Assembly (NCBI RefSeq): GCF_047501465.1
Contig: NZ_JAZDRL010000002.1
Coordinates: forward strand, 372,001 to 436,000
DNA length: 64,000 bases
Origin: Pseudochelatococcus sp047501465
GTDB lineage: Bacteria; Pseudomonadota; Alphaproteobacteria; Rhizobiales; Beijerinckiaceae
Direction: 5' to 3'
Within the stretch, counting starts at the first letter, position 1; every line of letters begins with the position of its first letter. A program made the position numbers and the translations under genes. Positions 24,616-33,984 of the stretch are shown piece after piece. The notes under the pieces are model-generated. The model was given only the letters and a program-made list of their open reading frames with translations, made no database searches and had not been told where the DNA came from.

Positions 24616-27423
24616 ATGAAAGTCGTTGTCGTCGAGTCGCCCGCAAAAGCGAAGACGATCAACAAGTACCTTGGTCCAGATTATGAGGTGTTGGCGTCCT
24701 TCGGCCACATCCGCGATCTACCCGCCAAGGACGGTTCGGTTGATCCAGACGCTGATTTCGCCATGATCTGGCAGGTCGAGGACCGTGGCGCCAAGCGCGT
24801 TGCGGATATCGCACGTGCTGTGAAGGGAGCTGAAAAGCTCATTCTCGCAACCGATCCGGATCGCGAAGGTGAGGCCATCTCCTGGCACGTCATTGAAGCG
24901 CTGACACAGAAAAAATTGCTGAAAGACCTGCCAGTCGAGCGTGTGACCTTCAACGCCATCACGCGTGATTCGGTCGCCGAGGCCATGGCAAACCCACGCC
25001 AGATCGATCAGGCGCTTGTGGATGCTTATCTGGCGCGTCGCGCACTGGATTATCTCGTCGGCTTCAACCTCTCACCAGTGCTGTGGCGCAAGCTGCCGGG
25101 CGCACGCTCGGCTGGGCGTGTACAATCAGTTGCGCTGCGCCTTGTTTGCGATCGCGAGCGTGAAATTGAAACCTTCATAACCCGTGAATACTGGTCGCTG
25201 GTTGCCCTGCTTGCAACGGATGCCGGTGCGCCATTCGAAGCACGTCTGGTTGGTGCGGACGGCAAGAAGATCACCCGGCTGGATATCGGCAATGGCGAAG
25301 AGGCTGCAGCCTTCAAGCAGGCGCTGCAAGCTGCCGCATTTTCCGTAGCCGACATCGAGGCCAAGCCCACCCGGCGCCATCCGCAACCACCATTCACAAC
25401 CTCGACACTGCAGCAGGAAGCCTCACGCAAACTGGGCTTTGCCCCAGCGCGTACCATGCAACTCGCGCAGCGACTTTATGAAGGCGTGGAGATCGGTGGC
25501 GAGACTGTAGGTCTGATCACTTATATGCGAACTGATGGTGTCGACATGGCGCCAGAAGCCGTGAGCGCAACGCGCGCCGTCATTGGCCGCACGTTCGGCG
25601 ATAAATATGTGCCCGGCGTTGCCCGCAAGTATACCACCAAAGCCAAGAATGCGCAGGAAGCGCATGAGGCTATTCGCCCCACTGATGCAGGCCGCTTGCC
25701 CTCATCCGTGGCACGCTATCTCGATCCTGAGCAGGCAAAGCTCTACGACCTCATCTGGACGCGTACAATCGCGAGTCAGATGGAATCGGCGGTGCTTGAA
25801 CGCACCACCGCAGAAATCAAGGCGCAAGTGGGCGCACGCACACTTGATCTACGCGCCACGGGCCAGGTTGTCGTGTTCGATGGCTTCCTCAAGCTCTATC
25901 AAGAAGGCCGCGATGACGAAGCTGATGAAGACGGCGGTCGCCTGCCAGCCATGAAGGCTGGCGAAGTGCTTGAACGTCGTGAAATCCGCGCAACACAGCA
26001 CTTCACAGAGCCGCCACCACGCTTTACCGAGGCCAGCCTTGTGAAGCGCATGGAAGAACTCGGCATCGGCCGCCCCTCCACCTACGCAGCTGTTCTCGCT
26101 GTGCTGCGGGAGCGCGAATATGTGCGCATCGACAAAAAACGTCTCGTGCCAGAAGACAAGGGCCGTATCGTTACGGCGTTTCTGGAAAGCTTTTTCCAGC
26201 GCTACGTAGAGTACGACTTCACGGCCGATCTTGAGGAAAAGCTCGACCGTGTGTCGAACCACGAGATCGACTGGAAAGAGGTTCTCCGGGATTTCTGGCG
26301 TGACTTCATTGCTGCCATCGAGGGTACACGCGAACTGCGGATGACGCAGGTCATCGACTCGCTCAACGATGTCCTGGCTCCACGCATCTTCCCCGCGCGT
26401 GCAGATGGCGGCGATCCACGGGCCTGCCCATCCTGTGGTAACGGTAAATTGTCGCTGAAGATTGGCAAGTTTGGCTCGTTCATCGGTTGCTCAAACTACC
26501 CCGAATGCCGCTATACGCGTCAGCTCTCGGCTGGTGAAGGTGAAGGCGGTGCTGGCGATGGCGGGCCGAAAGTGCTGGGCAAAGACCCGGAAACCGGCCT
26601 TGATGTAACGCTACGCGACGGCCGCTTTGGCCCCTACATCCAGCTCGGCGGCGATGCCCCCGAAGGCGATGACGCCAAGGGTGAAGAGACAAAAAGCGAA
26701 GATGCAAAGGCTGATAAAAAAGCTGCCAAGACCAAAGAGAAGCCTAAACGTCAGACAATCCCGCGTGGCCTGGCGCCTGATAATATCGATTTGGAAATCG
26801 CCCTTAAGCTGCTGTCGCTGCCGCGTCCGGTAGCAACGCACCCTGAGTCCGGCAAGCCAATCAAGGCTGGCATCGGACGCTTTGGCCCTTACGTTCAACA
26901 CGAAAAAACCTTTGCCAGCCTTGGCAAGGATGATGACGTGCTTGAGATTGGCGCAAACCGCGCCATCGACTTGATCATCACCAAGGAGCAGGGTGGCGGT
27001 CGCCGAGGTGCGGCGTCAGATCCCGGCAAGGTGCTAGGCGAAGAGCCTGAAACCGGCAAGACCATCTCGCTGAAGGCAGGCCGTTATGGTGCCTACGTGA
27101 CAGACGGCACGACCAATGCCACGCTGCCCAAGGGCATAGAGTCCGAAAGCTACACGCTTGAAGAGGCCGTCATACTGCTTCGCGCCAAGCGCGCCACGGG
27201 CAAGAAGAAGGCACCTGCAAAGAAAGCTCCAGCGAAGAAGGCCGCGGCTACTACCAAAAAGGCTACGACTGCCAAGAAGGCTACCACAGCCAAGACAACC
27301 GCCGCTAAAAAACCAGCTACTAAGAAAGCTGCTTCGGAAACTACTGATGAAGGGGCAGATAAGCCAAAGGCTCCCGCTCGCAAGCGCACAACGAAAAAGG
27401 CCGCAGAGGCCGGGGCAGAATAA
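24616..27423 (+). CDS. topA: DNA topoisomerase I
   Basis: A 935-residue type IA topoisomerase that relaxes negative supercoils. It starts with the Toprim domain (VVVESPAKAKTINKYLG, and DPDREGEAISWHV). The active-site tyrosine is in GLITYMRTDGV (Y303), and PSTYAAVLAVL lies further on. A four-cysteine zinc finger (CPSCGNG ... CSNYPEC) is near residue 602. Repeated topoisomerase C-terminal modules follow (GRFGPYIQLG, GRFGPYVQHE, GRYGAYVTDG), then a Lys/Ala-rich tail of about 80 residues like a histone H1 tail, typical of alphaproteobacterial TopA. Confidence 0.98.
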   Translation: MKVVVVESPAKAKTINKYLGPDYEVLASFGHIRDLPAKDGSVDPDADFAMIWQVEDRGAKRVADIARAVKGAEKLILATDPDREGEAISWHVIEALTQKKLLKDLPVERVTFNAITRDSVAEAMANPRQIDQALVDAYLARRALDYLVGFNLSPVLWRKLPGARSAGRVQSVALRLVCDREREIETFITREYWSLVALLATDAGAPFEARLVGADGKKITRLDIGNGEEAAAFKQALQAAAFSVADIEAKPTRRHPQPPFTTSTLQQEASRKLGFAPARTMQLAQRLYEGVEIGGETVGLITYMRTDGVDMAPEAVSATRAVIGRTFGDKYVPGVARKYTTKAKNAQEAHEAIRPTDAGRLPSSVARYLDPEQAKLYDLIWTRTIASQMESAVLERTTAEIKAQVGARTLDLRATGQVVVFDGFLKLYQEGRDDEADEDGGRLPAMKAGEVLERREIRATQHFTEPPPRFTEASLVKRMEELGIGRPSTYAAVLAVLREREYVRIDKKRLVPEDKGRIVTAFLESFFQRYVEYDFTADLEEKLDRVSNHEIDWKEVLRDFWRDFIAAIEGTRELRMTQVIDSLNDVLAPRIFPARADGGDPRACPSCGNGKLSLKIGKFGSFIGCSNYPECRYTRQLSAGEGEGGAGDGGPKVLGKDPETGLDVTLRDGRFGPYIQLGGDAPEGDDAKGEETKSEDAKADKKAAKTKEKPKRQTIPRGLAPDNIDLEIALKLLSLPRPVATHPESGKPIKAGIGRFGPYVQHEKTFASLGKDDDVLEIGANRAIDLIITKEQGGGRRGAASDPGKVLGEEPETGKTISLKAGRYGAYVTDGTTNATLPKGIESESYTLEEAVILLRAKRATGKKKAPAKKAPAKKAAATTKKATTAKKATTAKTTAAKKPATKKAASETTDEGADKPKAPARKRTTKKAAEAGAE

Positions 27424-27445
27424 AACCGCGCTGCAGACAGCTGAT

Positions 27446-27477
27446 AAAAACCCGCGCCTTCAGGTGCGGGTTTTTTG
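27446..27477. terminator. Bidirectional intrinsic terminator, topA / deformylase-like gene
   Basis: AAAAACCCGCGCC-TTCA-GGTGCGGGTTTTTT forms an 8-bp stem (one G-T pair) with A- and T-runs on both sides. It can stop transcription from topA on the plus strand and from the convergent gene on the minus strand. Confidence 0.88.
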
Positions 27478-27492
27478 TTTCAAATTTGTAAC

Positions 27493-27993
27493 TCAAGCAC
27501 TCAAGCGCAATTTCTCATACCGACGCACCACACGTTCCCGCTTGAGGCGCGATAAGCGATCAAGCCAGAAAATGCCATCGAGTTGATCGATCTCATGTTG
27601 CAAGCAGATTGCCAAGAGCCCCTCGGCATCACCCTCATGCGAAGCCCCTGCCAAATCCTGCCAGCGAAGTCGCACTTGCTTCGGACGTTCGATTGCCTCA
27701 ATAACACCCGGCATCGATACGCTACCCTCATCATAGCGCATTAACTCATCCGATGCCCATATGACTTCCGGGTTGATATAAAATGCTGGCTCTGCCTGCT
27801 CCGGCAGCTCAATGACCACCACACGTTCCAGAATACCAATGTGGCAGGCGGTTATGCCAATGCCGGGCGCAGCGCGCATGGTTTCCAACAGATCGTGAGC
27901 GAGCACCTTGAGAGCGTCATCGAATACCCCAATAGCACGTGCTGGAGTTCGCAACCGTGGATCGGGAAAAAGAATGATAGGCCGTTTCGCCAC
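27493..27993 (-). CDS. Peptide deformylase-like protein with altered metal site
   Basis: A 166-residue protein of the deformylase fold. The three catalytic motifs are aligned but changed. Motif 1 reads GIGITACH instead of GxGxAAxQ, motif 2 reads EGSVS (S91) where the metal-binding cysteine of EGCxS should be, and motif 3 reads QHEIDQ (H133, E134, Q137), losing the second metal histidine of HExDH. Two of three metal ligands are therefore gone, so ordinary deformylase activity is unlikely. Divergent deformylase paralogs exist in alphaproteobacteria. A normal def would have to be elsewhere. Not a pseudogene by length or frame. Confidence 0.88.
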   Translation of the reverse strand: MAKRPIILFPDPRLRTPARAIGVFDDALKVLAHDLLETMRAAPGIGITACHIGILERVVVIELPEQAEPAFYINPEVIWASDELMRYDEGSVSMPGVIEAIERPKQVRLRWQDLAGASHEGDAEGLLAICLQHEIDQLDGIFWLDRLSRLKRERVVRRYEKLRLSA

Positions 27994-28096
27994 CTGAATC
28001 TCTCAAATGCCAGAAGTGAAAATACCAATATCAAGGCACACCTTCCATCATGAAAGGCCGGCATGCTTATTCCAGATTAACTGCTGATGCCAGAGC

Positions 28097-29083
28097 TTAC
28101 ATGCCAGCCAGCTGCCCGCTGATGCCCTTCTCTGGCGCGCCACCGCCAAGTGCGCGGGTGATGATGGTTGCATTGTGGTCGATAACACCGATGTAGGTGC
28201 CCTCATAGGTACCAGCCTCACCGGTAGCATCCGAGAACAACTCGCCGCCGACAACAACTTTATGGCCCTTTGCTGCCGCGCCTTCTATCAGCGCTTTTAC
28301 ATTGCGATCAGAAACCGAAGACTCGACAAATATCGCACCGATATTGCGCTTCACGAGCATATCCACCAGTTCTTCAATCCGGCGCAGCCCCGCTTCGCTT
28401 TCGGTGGAGATACCCTGGATACCTGCAACCTCAAACTGATAGGCCCGCCCAAAATAATTAAAGGCATCATGCGCCGTTACCAGCACCCGCGATGAAGCTG
28501 GTACAGAGGCCAAGGAAGCCGATGCGTAATCAGCAATCTTCGAAATTTCCGCCAGATAGCGCTGCGCGTTCACCTCAAAATCGGCCTTTCCTTCAGGGCA
28601 CAAACGAATGAGAGAATCACGTGCAGCTTCAACAACATGAACCCACAAACGCGGATCGAACCAGATGTGGGGATCGGGCAATGCGGCATCCGCATCAGCG
28701 CTCAGCAGCTGATCTTTCGGCACACTCTCCGCCAGGGCAATCACAGGTTTGCGCACGGCAAGGCCTTCGAGAAACGATAATAACTGCGCCTCCAGATGCA
28801 AACCGTGCCAGAAAACCACGTCGGCCTTTGTAGCCAGAGCGATATCGGAACTCGTCTGCCGGTAAAGATGGGGATCGACACCGGGACCAAGAAGTGTCTT
28901 TACCGTGACATGATCTCCGCCAACATTTCTGATCGCATCGGCAATATACCCGCTAGTCGCAACAACATTAAGCTTCTCTGCAGCCAACACCGGCCCCAGA
29001 CCAACTGTGCAAGCGGCAGCGAATGCCGCAGCGGCCACAGCGGATCGCACCAGAATTGATCGCCTCGTCAGTTTGCGCATCAT
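28097..29083 (-). CDS. ABC transporter substrate-binding protein for Zn/Mn (TroA/ZnuA family)
   Basis: A 328-residue periplasmic metal-binding protein. The N-terminus has a twin-arginine pair (TRRSILV) followed by a hydrophobic stretch ending LAAEK, so Tat or Sec export. Probable ligands are H72 (DPHLYRQTSSD), H139 (PDPHIWFDP), H205 (TAHDAFNYFG) and D302 (VIDHNA), the three-His plus Asp set of TroA-type proteins. It lacks the His-rich loop of ZnuA, so manganese or zinc are both possible. No permease or ATPase gene is adjacent. Two ATGs are adjacent, and the second has the better spacing from GAAGG. Confidence 0.9.
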   Translation of the reverse strand: MMRKLTRRSILVRSAVAAAAFAAACTVGLGPVLAAEKLNVVATSGYIADAIRNVGGDHVTVKTLLGPGVDPHLYRQTSSDIALATKADVVFWHGLHLEAQLLSFLEGLAVRKPVIALAESVPKDQLLSADADAALPDPHIWFDPRLWVHVVEAARDSLIRLCPEGKADFEVNAQRYLAEISKIADYASASLASVPASSRVLVTAHDAFNYFGRAYQFEVAGIQGISTESEAGLRRIEELVDMLVKRNIGAIFVESSVSDRNVKALIEGAAAKGHKVVVGGELFSDATGEAGTYEGTYIGVIDHNATIITRALGGGAPEKGISGQLAGM

Positions 29084-29093
29084 AACCTTCGTT

Positions 29094-29118
29094 TTTGCAA
29101 ATGGATCGCAATTGCAAA
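29094..29118. promoter_or_regulatory. Inverted repeat upstream of metal-binding protein gene
   Basis: TTTGCAA (29094-29100) and TTGCAAA (29112-29118) form an inverted repeat centred 23 bases from the start codon. A Fur-family metal regulator (Zur, Mur or Fur) commonly binds such AT-rich dyads before metal-uptake genes. The identity of the regulator is inference. Confidence 0.45.
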
Positions 29119-29795
29119 TATAGCGGACTTATTGCATCTGCACAAGTGTTGCCGCAATGCGATTGTCATTTACCGCCAAGGCTTACGGGCGCCCTCAAAG
29201 GCACCAAGTGAGGCTGAATTAGCAGTACGATGGGGGGCGACGGATAAGGCGGGGGCTTAGCAAGAGATGTTAACACGTAGAAACTTGAAGTCAGTATAAA
29301 ACAGATATTATCCAATAAAACCAGCACTATACGACCGATTCAGAGCTGCACATTCCGTGTGATTTTTGGCACAATGAAAATGTTAATAATGCGTTAATTT
29401 TCAGTTATGGGGATGCATTTCCGGAGTTGCGTTAGGCAAATGCGTCCCCAGATTGTTAATTTACTGGTATTGATTAAGTGATCTCAGGATTGAGATTATT
29501 GTTTATTGCGCCTTACAGCCACAGACATTCTCGCGCTGCACCTTAACAAAATGTAAGAAATCAAAACTATGCCGTAAGCAGCTGAGATTGCGTATGTAAC
29601 ATATCAGTGCAACAGCGCGGCCTCCAAAAAATGCATGCGTGGTATAGAGTTGTCCGACAACTTGTGCCATTGATCAGCCGTCCGTCATATGTGATTCCGT
29701 CCGATCAATAGGGTAGCGATGCTGGTGCAGTGGCTCCTGGATGCATGGAAATTTATGTCAGTGCGAGACGATATCGCATGATCATTCATGCTGGC
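29119..29795. other. Long divergent intergenic region with one hairpin
   Basis: About 680 bases without a gene I can support. It contains the hairpin GGGGATGCATTT (29409-29420) / AAATGCGTCCCC (29438-29449), 11 of 12 pairs, with no T-run. The rest is AT-rich sequence that should hold the promoters of the metal-binding protein and the efflux protein. Confidence 0.5.
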
Positions 29796-31346
29796 ATGAG
29801 CCGCGCCCATAACCGGCCAAGGGCCACACGTGTCATCCTCTCATTGGCACTCACGGTTTTTCTGTCAGCATGTGCTGTGGGGCCAGAGTATGCAACGCCC
29901 AACCTTCCCATCCCTGCGCGTTGGAGCAATGAAAGCGCGCAAAAAGCGCCCAAGCCAGCCGATCTGGCGCATTGGTGGACAAGGCTTCGTGATCCAACGC
30001 TGAACAGCATTATAGAGCGCGCTGTTGCGGGCAATCTGGATGTTGCAACAGCCAAGGCAAGGGTTCGGGAAGCGCGCGCAAGTTATGATCAGACCATAGG
30101 CAGCCTCTTTCCCTCCATAGACGGCACCGCATCCGCCACACGAAGCAAGGGGGCGGGGCAAAGTACCACGCAATCTAGCGGGGGCACGACCAGCACAAGC
30201 TTTACCAACTCAAGCTTTGGATCGGGCATCTATACAAACAGGGTGCAAGCAGGCCTTGTAGCGGGCTGGGAAGTGGATCTGTTTGGCGCAAACAGGCGCA
30301 GCGCTGAAGCGGCCCTCTACGGGCTTGATGCGGCGCAGGAGGAATTGCGCGCGACATTGCTGACGATGATCGGCGATATAGGCACCACCTATATCAACGT
30401 GCGCAACTATCAAGCACGTATCGCACTGGCACGACGCACCGCCGCCACACAGCGCGAGACGGCAGCCATCACACGAGCAAAGTTTGATGTTGGCACAGCT
30501 TCGGGGGTTGATCTGGCGAATGCCAACGGTCAGGCCGCCAATACTGAGGCGGGCATCCCGACCCTTGAAACAGCATTGGCCCAGGCGATCCACCAGCTCA
30601 GCGTTCTAACGGGCCAGCCCCCTGCAGCGCTTGCGGCAGAGCTTCGCAAGGCGGGGCCGGTTCCCTCCCCCCGTTTGCCGCTGCCAGTGGGCGTACCTGC
30701 AGATATGCTCCTCGCGCGTCCGGACGTGCGGGTGGCCGAGCGTCAGCTTGCGCAAGCAACAGCCCAGATAGGCCAAGCCGAGGCAGCGCTTTATCCGGCT
30801 ATCAGCCTGACAGGCAACCTCGCAACATCGGGCGTGCGCATTGGTGATCTGGCTAAAAATTCCACCATTACGTGGTCCTTCGGCCCAAGCCTTAGCGTGC
30901 CGGTTTTCAATGCTGGTGAACTGCAAGCGGCTGTTAGGGCTGCACAGGCGCGGCGCGATCAGCAGTTTCTCAATCTCCGCTCAAGCGTGCTTATCGCACT
31001 TGAAGAGGTGGAAAATGCCCTAGTAGGATTGGCACAAGAGCGCATCCGCTATCAAAAGCTCACAGAAGCAGCCACCAACTATCGTGAAGCAGCACGCCTC
31101 GCACGCACGCTCTTCCAGAATGGCGCAACAAGCTTCATCGAAGTCCTTGATGCCGAACGCTCGCAATACTCGGCAGAGGATGCGCTCATACAAAGCCGCG
31201 TAAATATCGCCACCTATTATGTTGCCCTTAACAAGGCTTTGGGCGGTGGATGGGATGGTGCCATCGACACCTCAAAACCCGAAGTCATAGACCACAATAC
31301 AGGCCCGCACCTGATGCGCGCACCAGCGCGCGTCAAAACCCGGTAA
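29796..31346 (+). CDS. NodT-family outer-membrane efflux lipoprotein (TolC-like)
   Basis: About 516 residues from ATG 29796. A lipoprotein signal ends in FLSAC (lipidated Cys near residue 26), followed by AVGPEYATPNLPIPARW, the classic start of NodT/OprM-type channels. The LARPDVRVAERQLAQATAQIGQAEA block and the C-terminal DAERSQYSAEDALIQSR repeat confirm the family. It forms the outer-membrane duct of tripartite RND or MFS pumps. No pump or adaptor gene adjoins. The frame is open from 29730, but 29796 gives a normal signal length. Confidence 0.92.
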   Translation: MSRAHNRPRATRVILSLALTVFLSACAVGPEYATPNLPIPARWSNESAQKAPKPADLAHWWTRLRDPTLNSIIERAVAGNLDVATAKARVREARASYDQTIGSLFPSIDGTASATRSKGAGQSTTQSSGGTTSTSFTNSSFGSGIYTNRVQAGLVAGWEVDLFGANRRSAEAALYGLDAAQEELRATLLTMIGDIGTTYINVRNYQARIALARRTAATQRETAAITRAKFDVGTASGVDLANANGQAANTEAGIPTLETALAQAIHQLSVLTGQPPAALAAELRKAGPVPSPRLPLPVGVPADMLLARPDVRVAERQLAQATAQIGQAEAALYPAISLTGNLATSGVRIGDLAKNSTITWSFGPSLSVPVFNAGELQAAVRAAQARRDQQFLNLRSSVLIALEEVENALVGLAQERIRYQKLTEAATNYREAARLARTLFQNGATSFIEVLDAERSQYSAEDALIQSRVNIATYYVALNKALGGGWDGAIDTSKPEVIDHNTGPHLMRAPARVKTR

Positions 31347-31513
31347 TAGGCGGCGCTATGTGCGCCACGGCACCCGCACGCTGATAATTGCTACACATCA
31401 TATATACACGATATATACACGCGCGCCCTGCCCTTTATCATGTAAGCGAAATTCAGCCGGCCACGCGCATGGACCGGACAACCAATGGTTACTCTTTCGC
31501 CGGAGAGCATCTC

Positions 31514-32461
31514 ATGACACTGCGTCGTCTGGGCCAAACTGATATCAAAATTTCACCGCTTATTTTCGGTGCCAATGTTTTTGGCTGGACAACAGATGAA
31601 CCCACCTCGTTCGCACTGCTGGATGCCTTCATGGCTGAGGGCTTTACGGCAATAGACACTGCAGACGTGTATTCACGCTGGGTGCCTGGCAACGACAGCG
31701 ATAGCGAGAAAATCATCGGCCGCTGGCTCAAGGCGCGCGGCAACCGGGATAAAGTGCATGTTCTGACCAAGGTCGGATCTGACGTCGGACAAGGGAAGGT
31801 TGATCTATCCGCCCGTTGGATTGAGCAAGCCGTAGAGGCTTCACTTAAACGCCTTCAGACTGATTACATCGATCTCTATCAGAGCCATTGGCCTGATCCC
31901 ACCGTTTCCCAGGAAGAAACGCTGACCGCTTATGACAGGCTGATCAAGGCTGGGAAAGTGCGTTTTATTGGTGCATCGAATTACGATGCGGCGTTGCTCT
32001 CCGAAGCGCTCGACATATCAAAAAGCAAACACTTGCCGCGTTATCAGACCATCCAGAATGAATATAACCTCTACACCCGGGATGCCTATGAAGGTGCTGT
32101 GCAAGCGCTGGTGCTGCGCGAAGGGCTTGGTGCTATGCCCTATTTCTCGCTCGCATCAGGTTTTCTGACCGGCAAATACCGCACCGAGGCAGACCTGAAA
32201 GGCGCACGCGGAGAGCGGGTGAGAAGCTACCTGAATGAACGGGGACTGCGGATTCTCTCCGCCCTCGACACGGTCGCCGAGAAAACAGGTGCTGCACATG
32301 CAGAAATTGCCCTGGCTTGGGTAATTGCCCAACCCGGCATTAGCGGCGCACTCTCATCGGCAACGTCGCTAAAACAACTTGAGGGGCTGGTGCGTGGTGC
32401 GCGCCTTAAACTTGCGGCTGAGGATCTGGCGCTGCTCACAGCCTCCGGACATGGCGAGTAA
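31514..32461 (+). CDS. Aldo/keto reductase
   Basis: A 315-residue NADPH-dependent oxidoreductase of the TIM-barrel AKR superfamily. The catalytic tetrad is visible: D48 and Y53 in AIDTADVYS, K86 in VLTKVGSD and H125 in YQSHWPD. The cofactor region GALSSATSLKQLEGLV is near the C-terminus. I start at ATG 31514 with GGAG 8 bases before. The frame from 31388 has an unrelated sequence. The substrate is unknown. Confidence 0.93.
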   Translation: MTLRRLGQTDIKISPLIFGANVFGWTTDEPTSFALLDAFMAEGFTAIDTADVYSRWVPGNDSDSEKIIGRWLKARGNRDKVHVLTKVGSDVGQGKVDLSARWIEQAVEASLKRLQTDYIDLYQSHWPDPTVSQEETLTAYDRLIKAGKVRFIGASNYDAALLSEALDISKSKHLPRYQTIQNEYNLYTRDAYEGAVQALVLREGLGAMPYFSLASGFLTGKYRTEADLKGARGERVRSYLNERGLRILSALDTVAEKTGAAHAEIALAWVIAQPGISGALSSATSLKQLEGLVRGARLKLAAEDLALLTASGHGE

Positions 32462-32579
32462 CCATAGTCACGCCCACTACTGGAGCTGTGCACACTGGTA
32501 GTGTTACATAAGAGCTGCACGGGCTGAAATGCCGAAGTGCTGGTATAAAAATAATCAAAACACCAGAAGTGGGCGAGAA

Positions 32580-33776
32580 ATGGCAAGGAATACCGAGGGA
32601 CGCGATGTCGTCATCGTAGGCGCAGCAAGAACGGCAATTGGTGGGTTTGGAGGCGCCCTGAAGGATGTCCCGCTCACAAGTCTCGCGACGGAAGCTGTCC
32701 GCGCTGCCCTCAGTCGCTCCGGGGCTGATCCTGATACCATCGGCCATGTGGTGATGGGCAATGTCATTCCCACAGAACCCGCCGATGCTTATCTCAGCCG
32801 TGTTGCGGCGATTGAGAGTGGTATTCCGAAAGAAACGCCCTCCTTCAACGTCAACCGTCTCTGCGGTTCCGGCTTGCAGGCAATTATTTCCGCGGCTCAA
32901 GCTATTCAGCTCGGCGATACTGATCTTGCCATCGGCGGCGGTGCAGAATCCATGAGCCGCAGCCCCTACCTCGCCCAAGGCGTACGCCTGGGCCAAAAAA
33001 TGGGTGATACGCGCTTCACCGATTACATGCTGGGCATTCTGCATGATCCCTTCCATAAAATGCATATGGGCATCACCGCAGAAAACGTAGCTGAACGCTG
33101 GGGCATCACGCGCGAGATGCAGGATATGCTGGCAGTTGAAAGCCATCGCCGCGCCGCATGCGCCATTGCGGAAGGTCGCTTCCATGATCAGATCGCACCT
33201 ATCGAACTCGCCTCACGCCATAGCACCACGATCTTTGACAAGGACGAGCATGTTCGTCCCGATACCTCGTTAGAAACACTCGCTGCAATGAAGCCCGTCT
33301 TCAAAAAAGACGGCACCGTCACTGCCGGCAACGCCTCTGGTATTAATGATGGTGCGGCAGCTGTTGTACTTGCGGACGCCAAGCGCGCCATTGCCTCCGG
33401 TCTGACACCACTGGCACGCCTTGTCGGCTATGCCCACGCAGGTGTGGCACCGGAGCTGATGGGCATCGGCCCGGTTCCGGCAACGCGTAAGGTGCTGGAG
33501 CGAACCGGCATCAACATCCGTGATATCGACGTGATTGAATCCAACGAAGCCTTTGCCGCACAAGCATGCGCTGTGGCCAAGGAGCTTGATTTTGATCCCG
33601 CAAAGGTCAACCCTAACGGCTCTGGCATTTCGCTTGGCCATCCGGTTGGTGCAACGGGGGCGATTATCACTGTGAAAGCTATCCACGAGTTACATCGCAT
33701 CAAGGGCCGTTACGCACTGGTAACGATGTGCATCGGCGGCGGACAAGGCATCGCGGCAATTTTTGAGCGCGTTTAA
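32580..33776 (+). CDS. Acetyl-CoA C-acetyltransferase (thiolase)
   Basis: A 398-residue thiolase. The acyl-accepting cysteine is C95 in NRLCGSGLQA, the catalytic histidine is in GHPVGATGA and the second cysteine in CIGGGQG near the end. VVIVGAARTAIGGFGG opens the fold. It makes acetoacetyl-CoA or cleaves 3-ketoacyl-CoA, but no fatty acid or PHB genes adjoin, so the pathway is open. ATG 32580 is chosen because conserved sequence starts a few residues later. Confidence 0.94.
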   Translation: MARNTEGRDVVIVGAARTAIGGFGGALKDVPLTSLATEAVRAALSRSGADPDTIGHVVMGNVIPTEPADAYLSRVAAIESGIPKETPSFNVNRLCGSGLQAIISAAQAIQLGDTDLAIGGGAESMSRSPYLAQGVRLGQKMGDTRFTDYMLGILHDPFHKMHMGITAENVAERWGITREMQDMLAVESHRRAACAIAEGRFHDQIAPIELASRHSTTIFDKDEHVRPDTSLETLAAMKPVFKKDGTVTAGNASGINDGAAAVVLADAKRAIASGLTPLARLVGYAHAGVAPELMGIGPVPATRKVLERTGINIRDIDVIESNEAFAAQACAVAKELDFDPAKVNPNGSGISLGHPVGATGAIITVKAIHELHRIKGRYALVTMCIGGGQGIAAIFERV

Positions 33777-33783
33777 CGATCTC

Positions 33784-33824
33784 GCATCATTCCAGAAAAT
33801 GGTATACACATTCTGGAATGATGC
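33784..33824. repeat. Perfect 14-bp inverted repeat after the thiolase gene
   Basis: GCATCATTCCAGAA (33784-33797) is the exact reverse complement of TTCTGGAATGATGC (33811-33824), with a 13-base loop. It starts 8 bases after the thiolase stop. No T-run follows directly, so it is either a non-classical terminator, a message-end stabiliser or a protein-binding dyad. Confidence 0.7.
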
Positions 33825-33857
33825 ATAAATGAGCTTTTTGCATAGCTGATGGGCTAC

Positions 33858-33875
33858 GTCCCTAACTTTAGGGAC
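33858..33875. promoter_or_regulatory. Operator-like palindrome upstream of cobS
   Basis: GTCCCTAA-CT-TTAGGGAC is a perfect 8-bp inverted repeat 110 bases upstream of the cobS ATG. It lies in the only space where a cobS promoter can be, which suggests an operator. No cobalamin riboswitch signature is seen here. Confidence 0.5.
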
Positions 33876-33984
33876 TTGGCGGCCCTGTCTACGTCCGTTA
33901 TCGTTCTGTTTCCGTGCGGGCCATTTGAGTCGAATTGGGTATGAAGCGCCTTTTTAGGCAGCTCGCCCGCAGGAGCGAGGATCC

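Noticed and set aside
33777..33984. Cobalamin riboswitch before cobS
   Set aside because: No B12-box-like sequence or suitable multi-stem fold is visible in the 208 bases.
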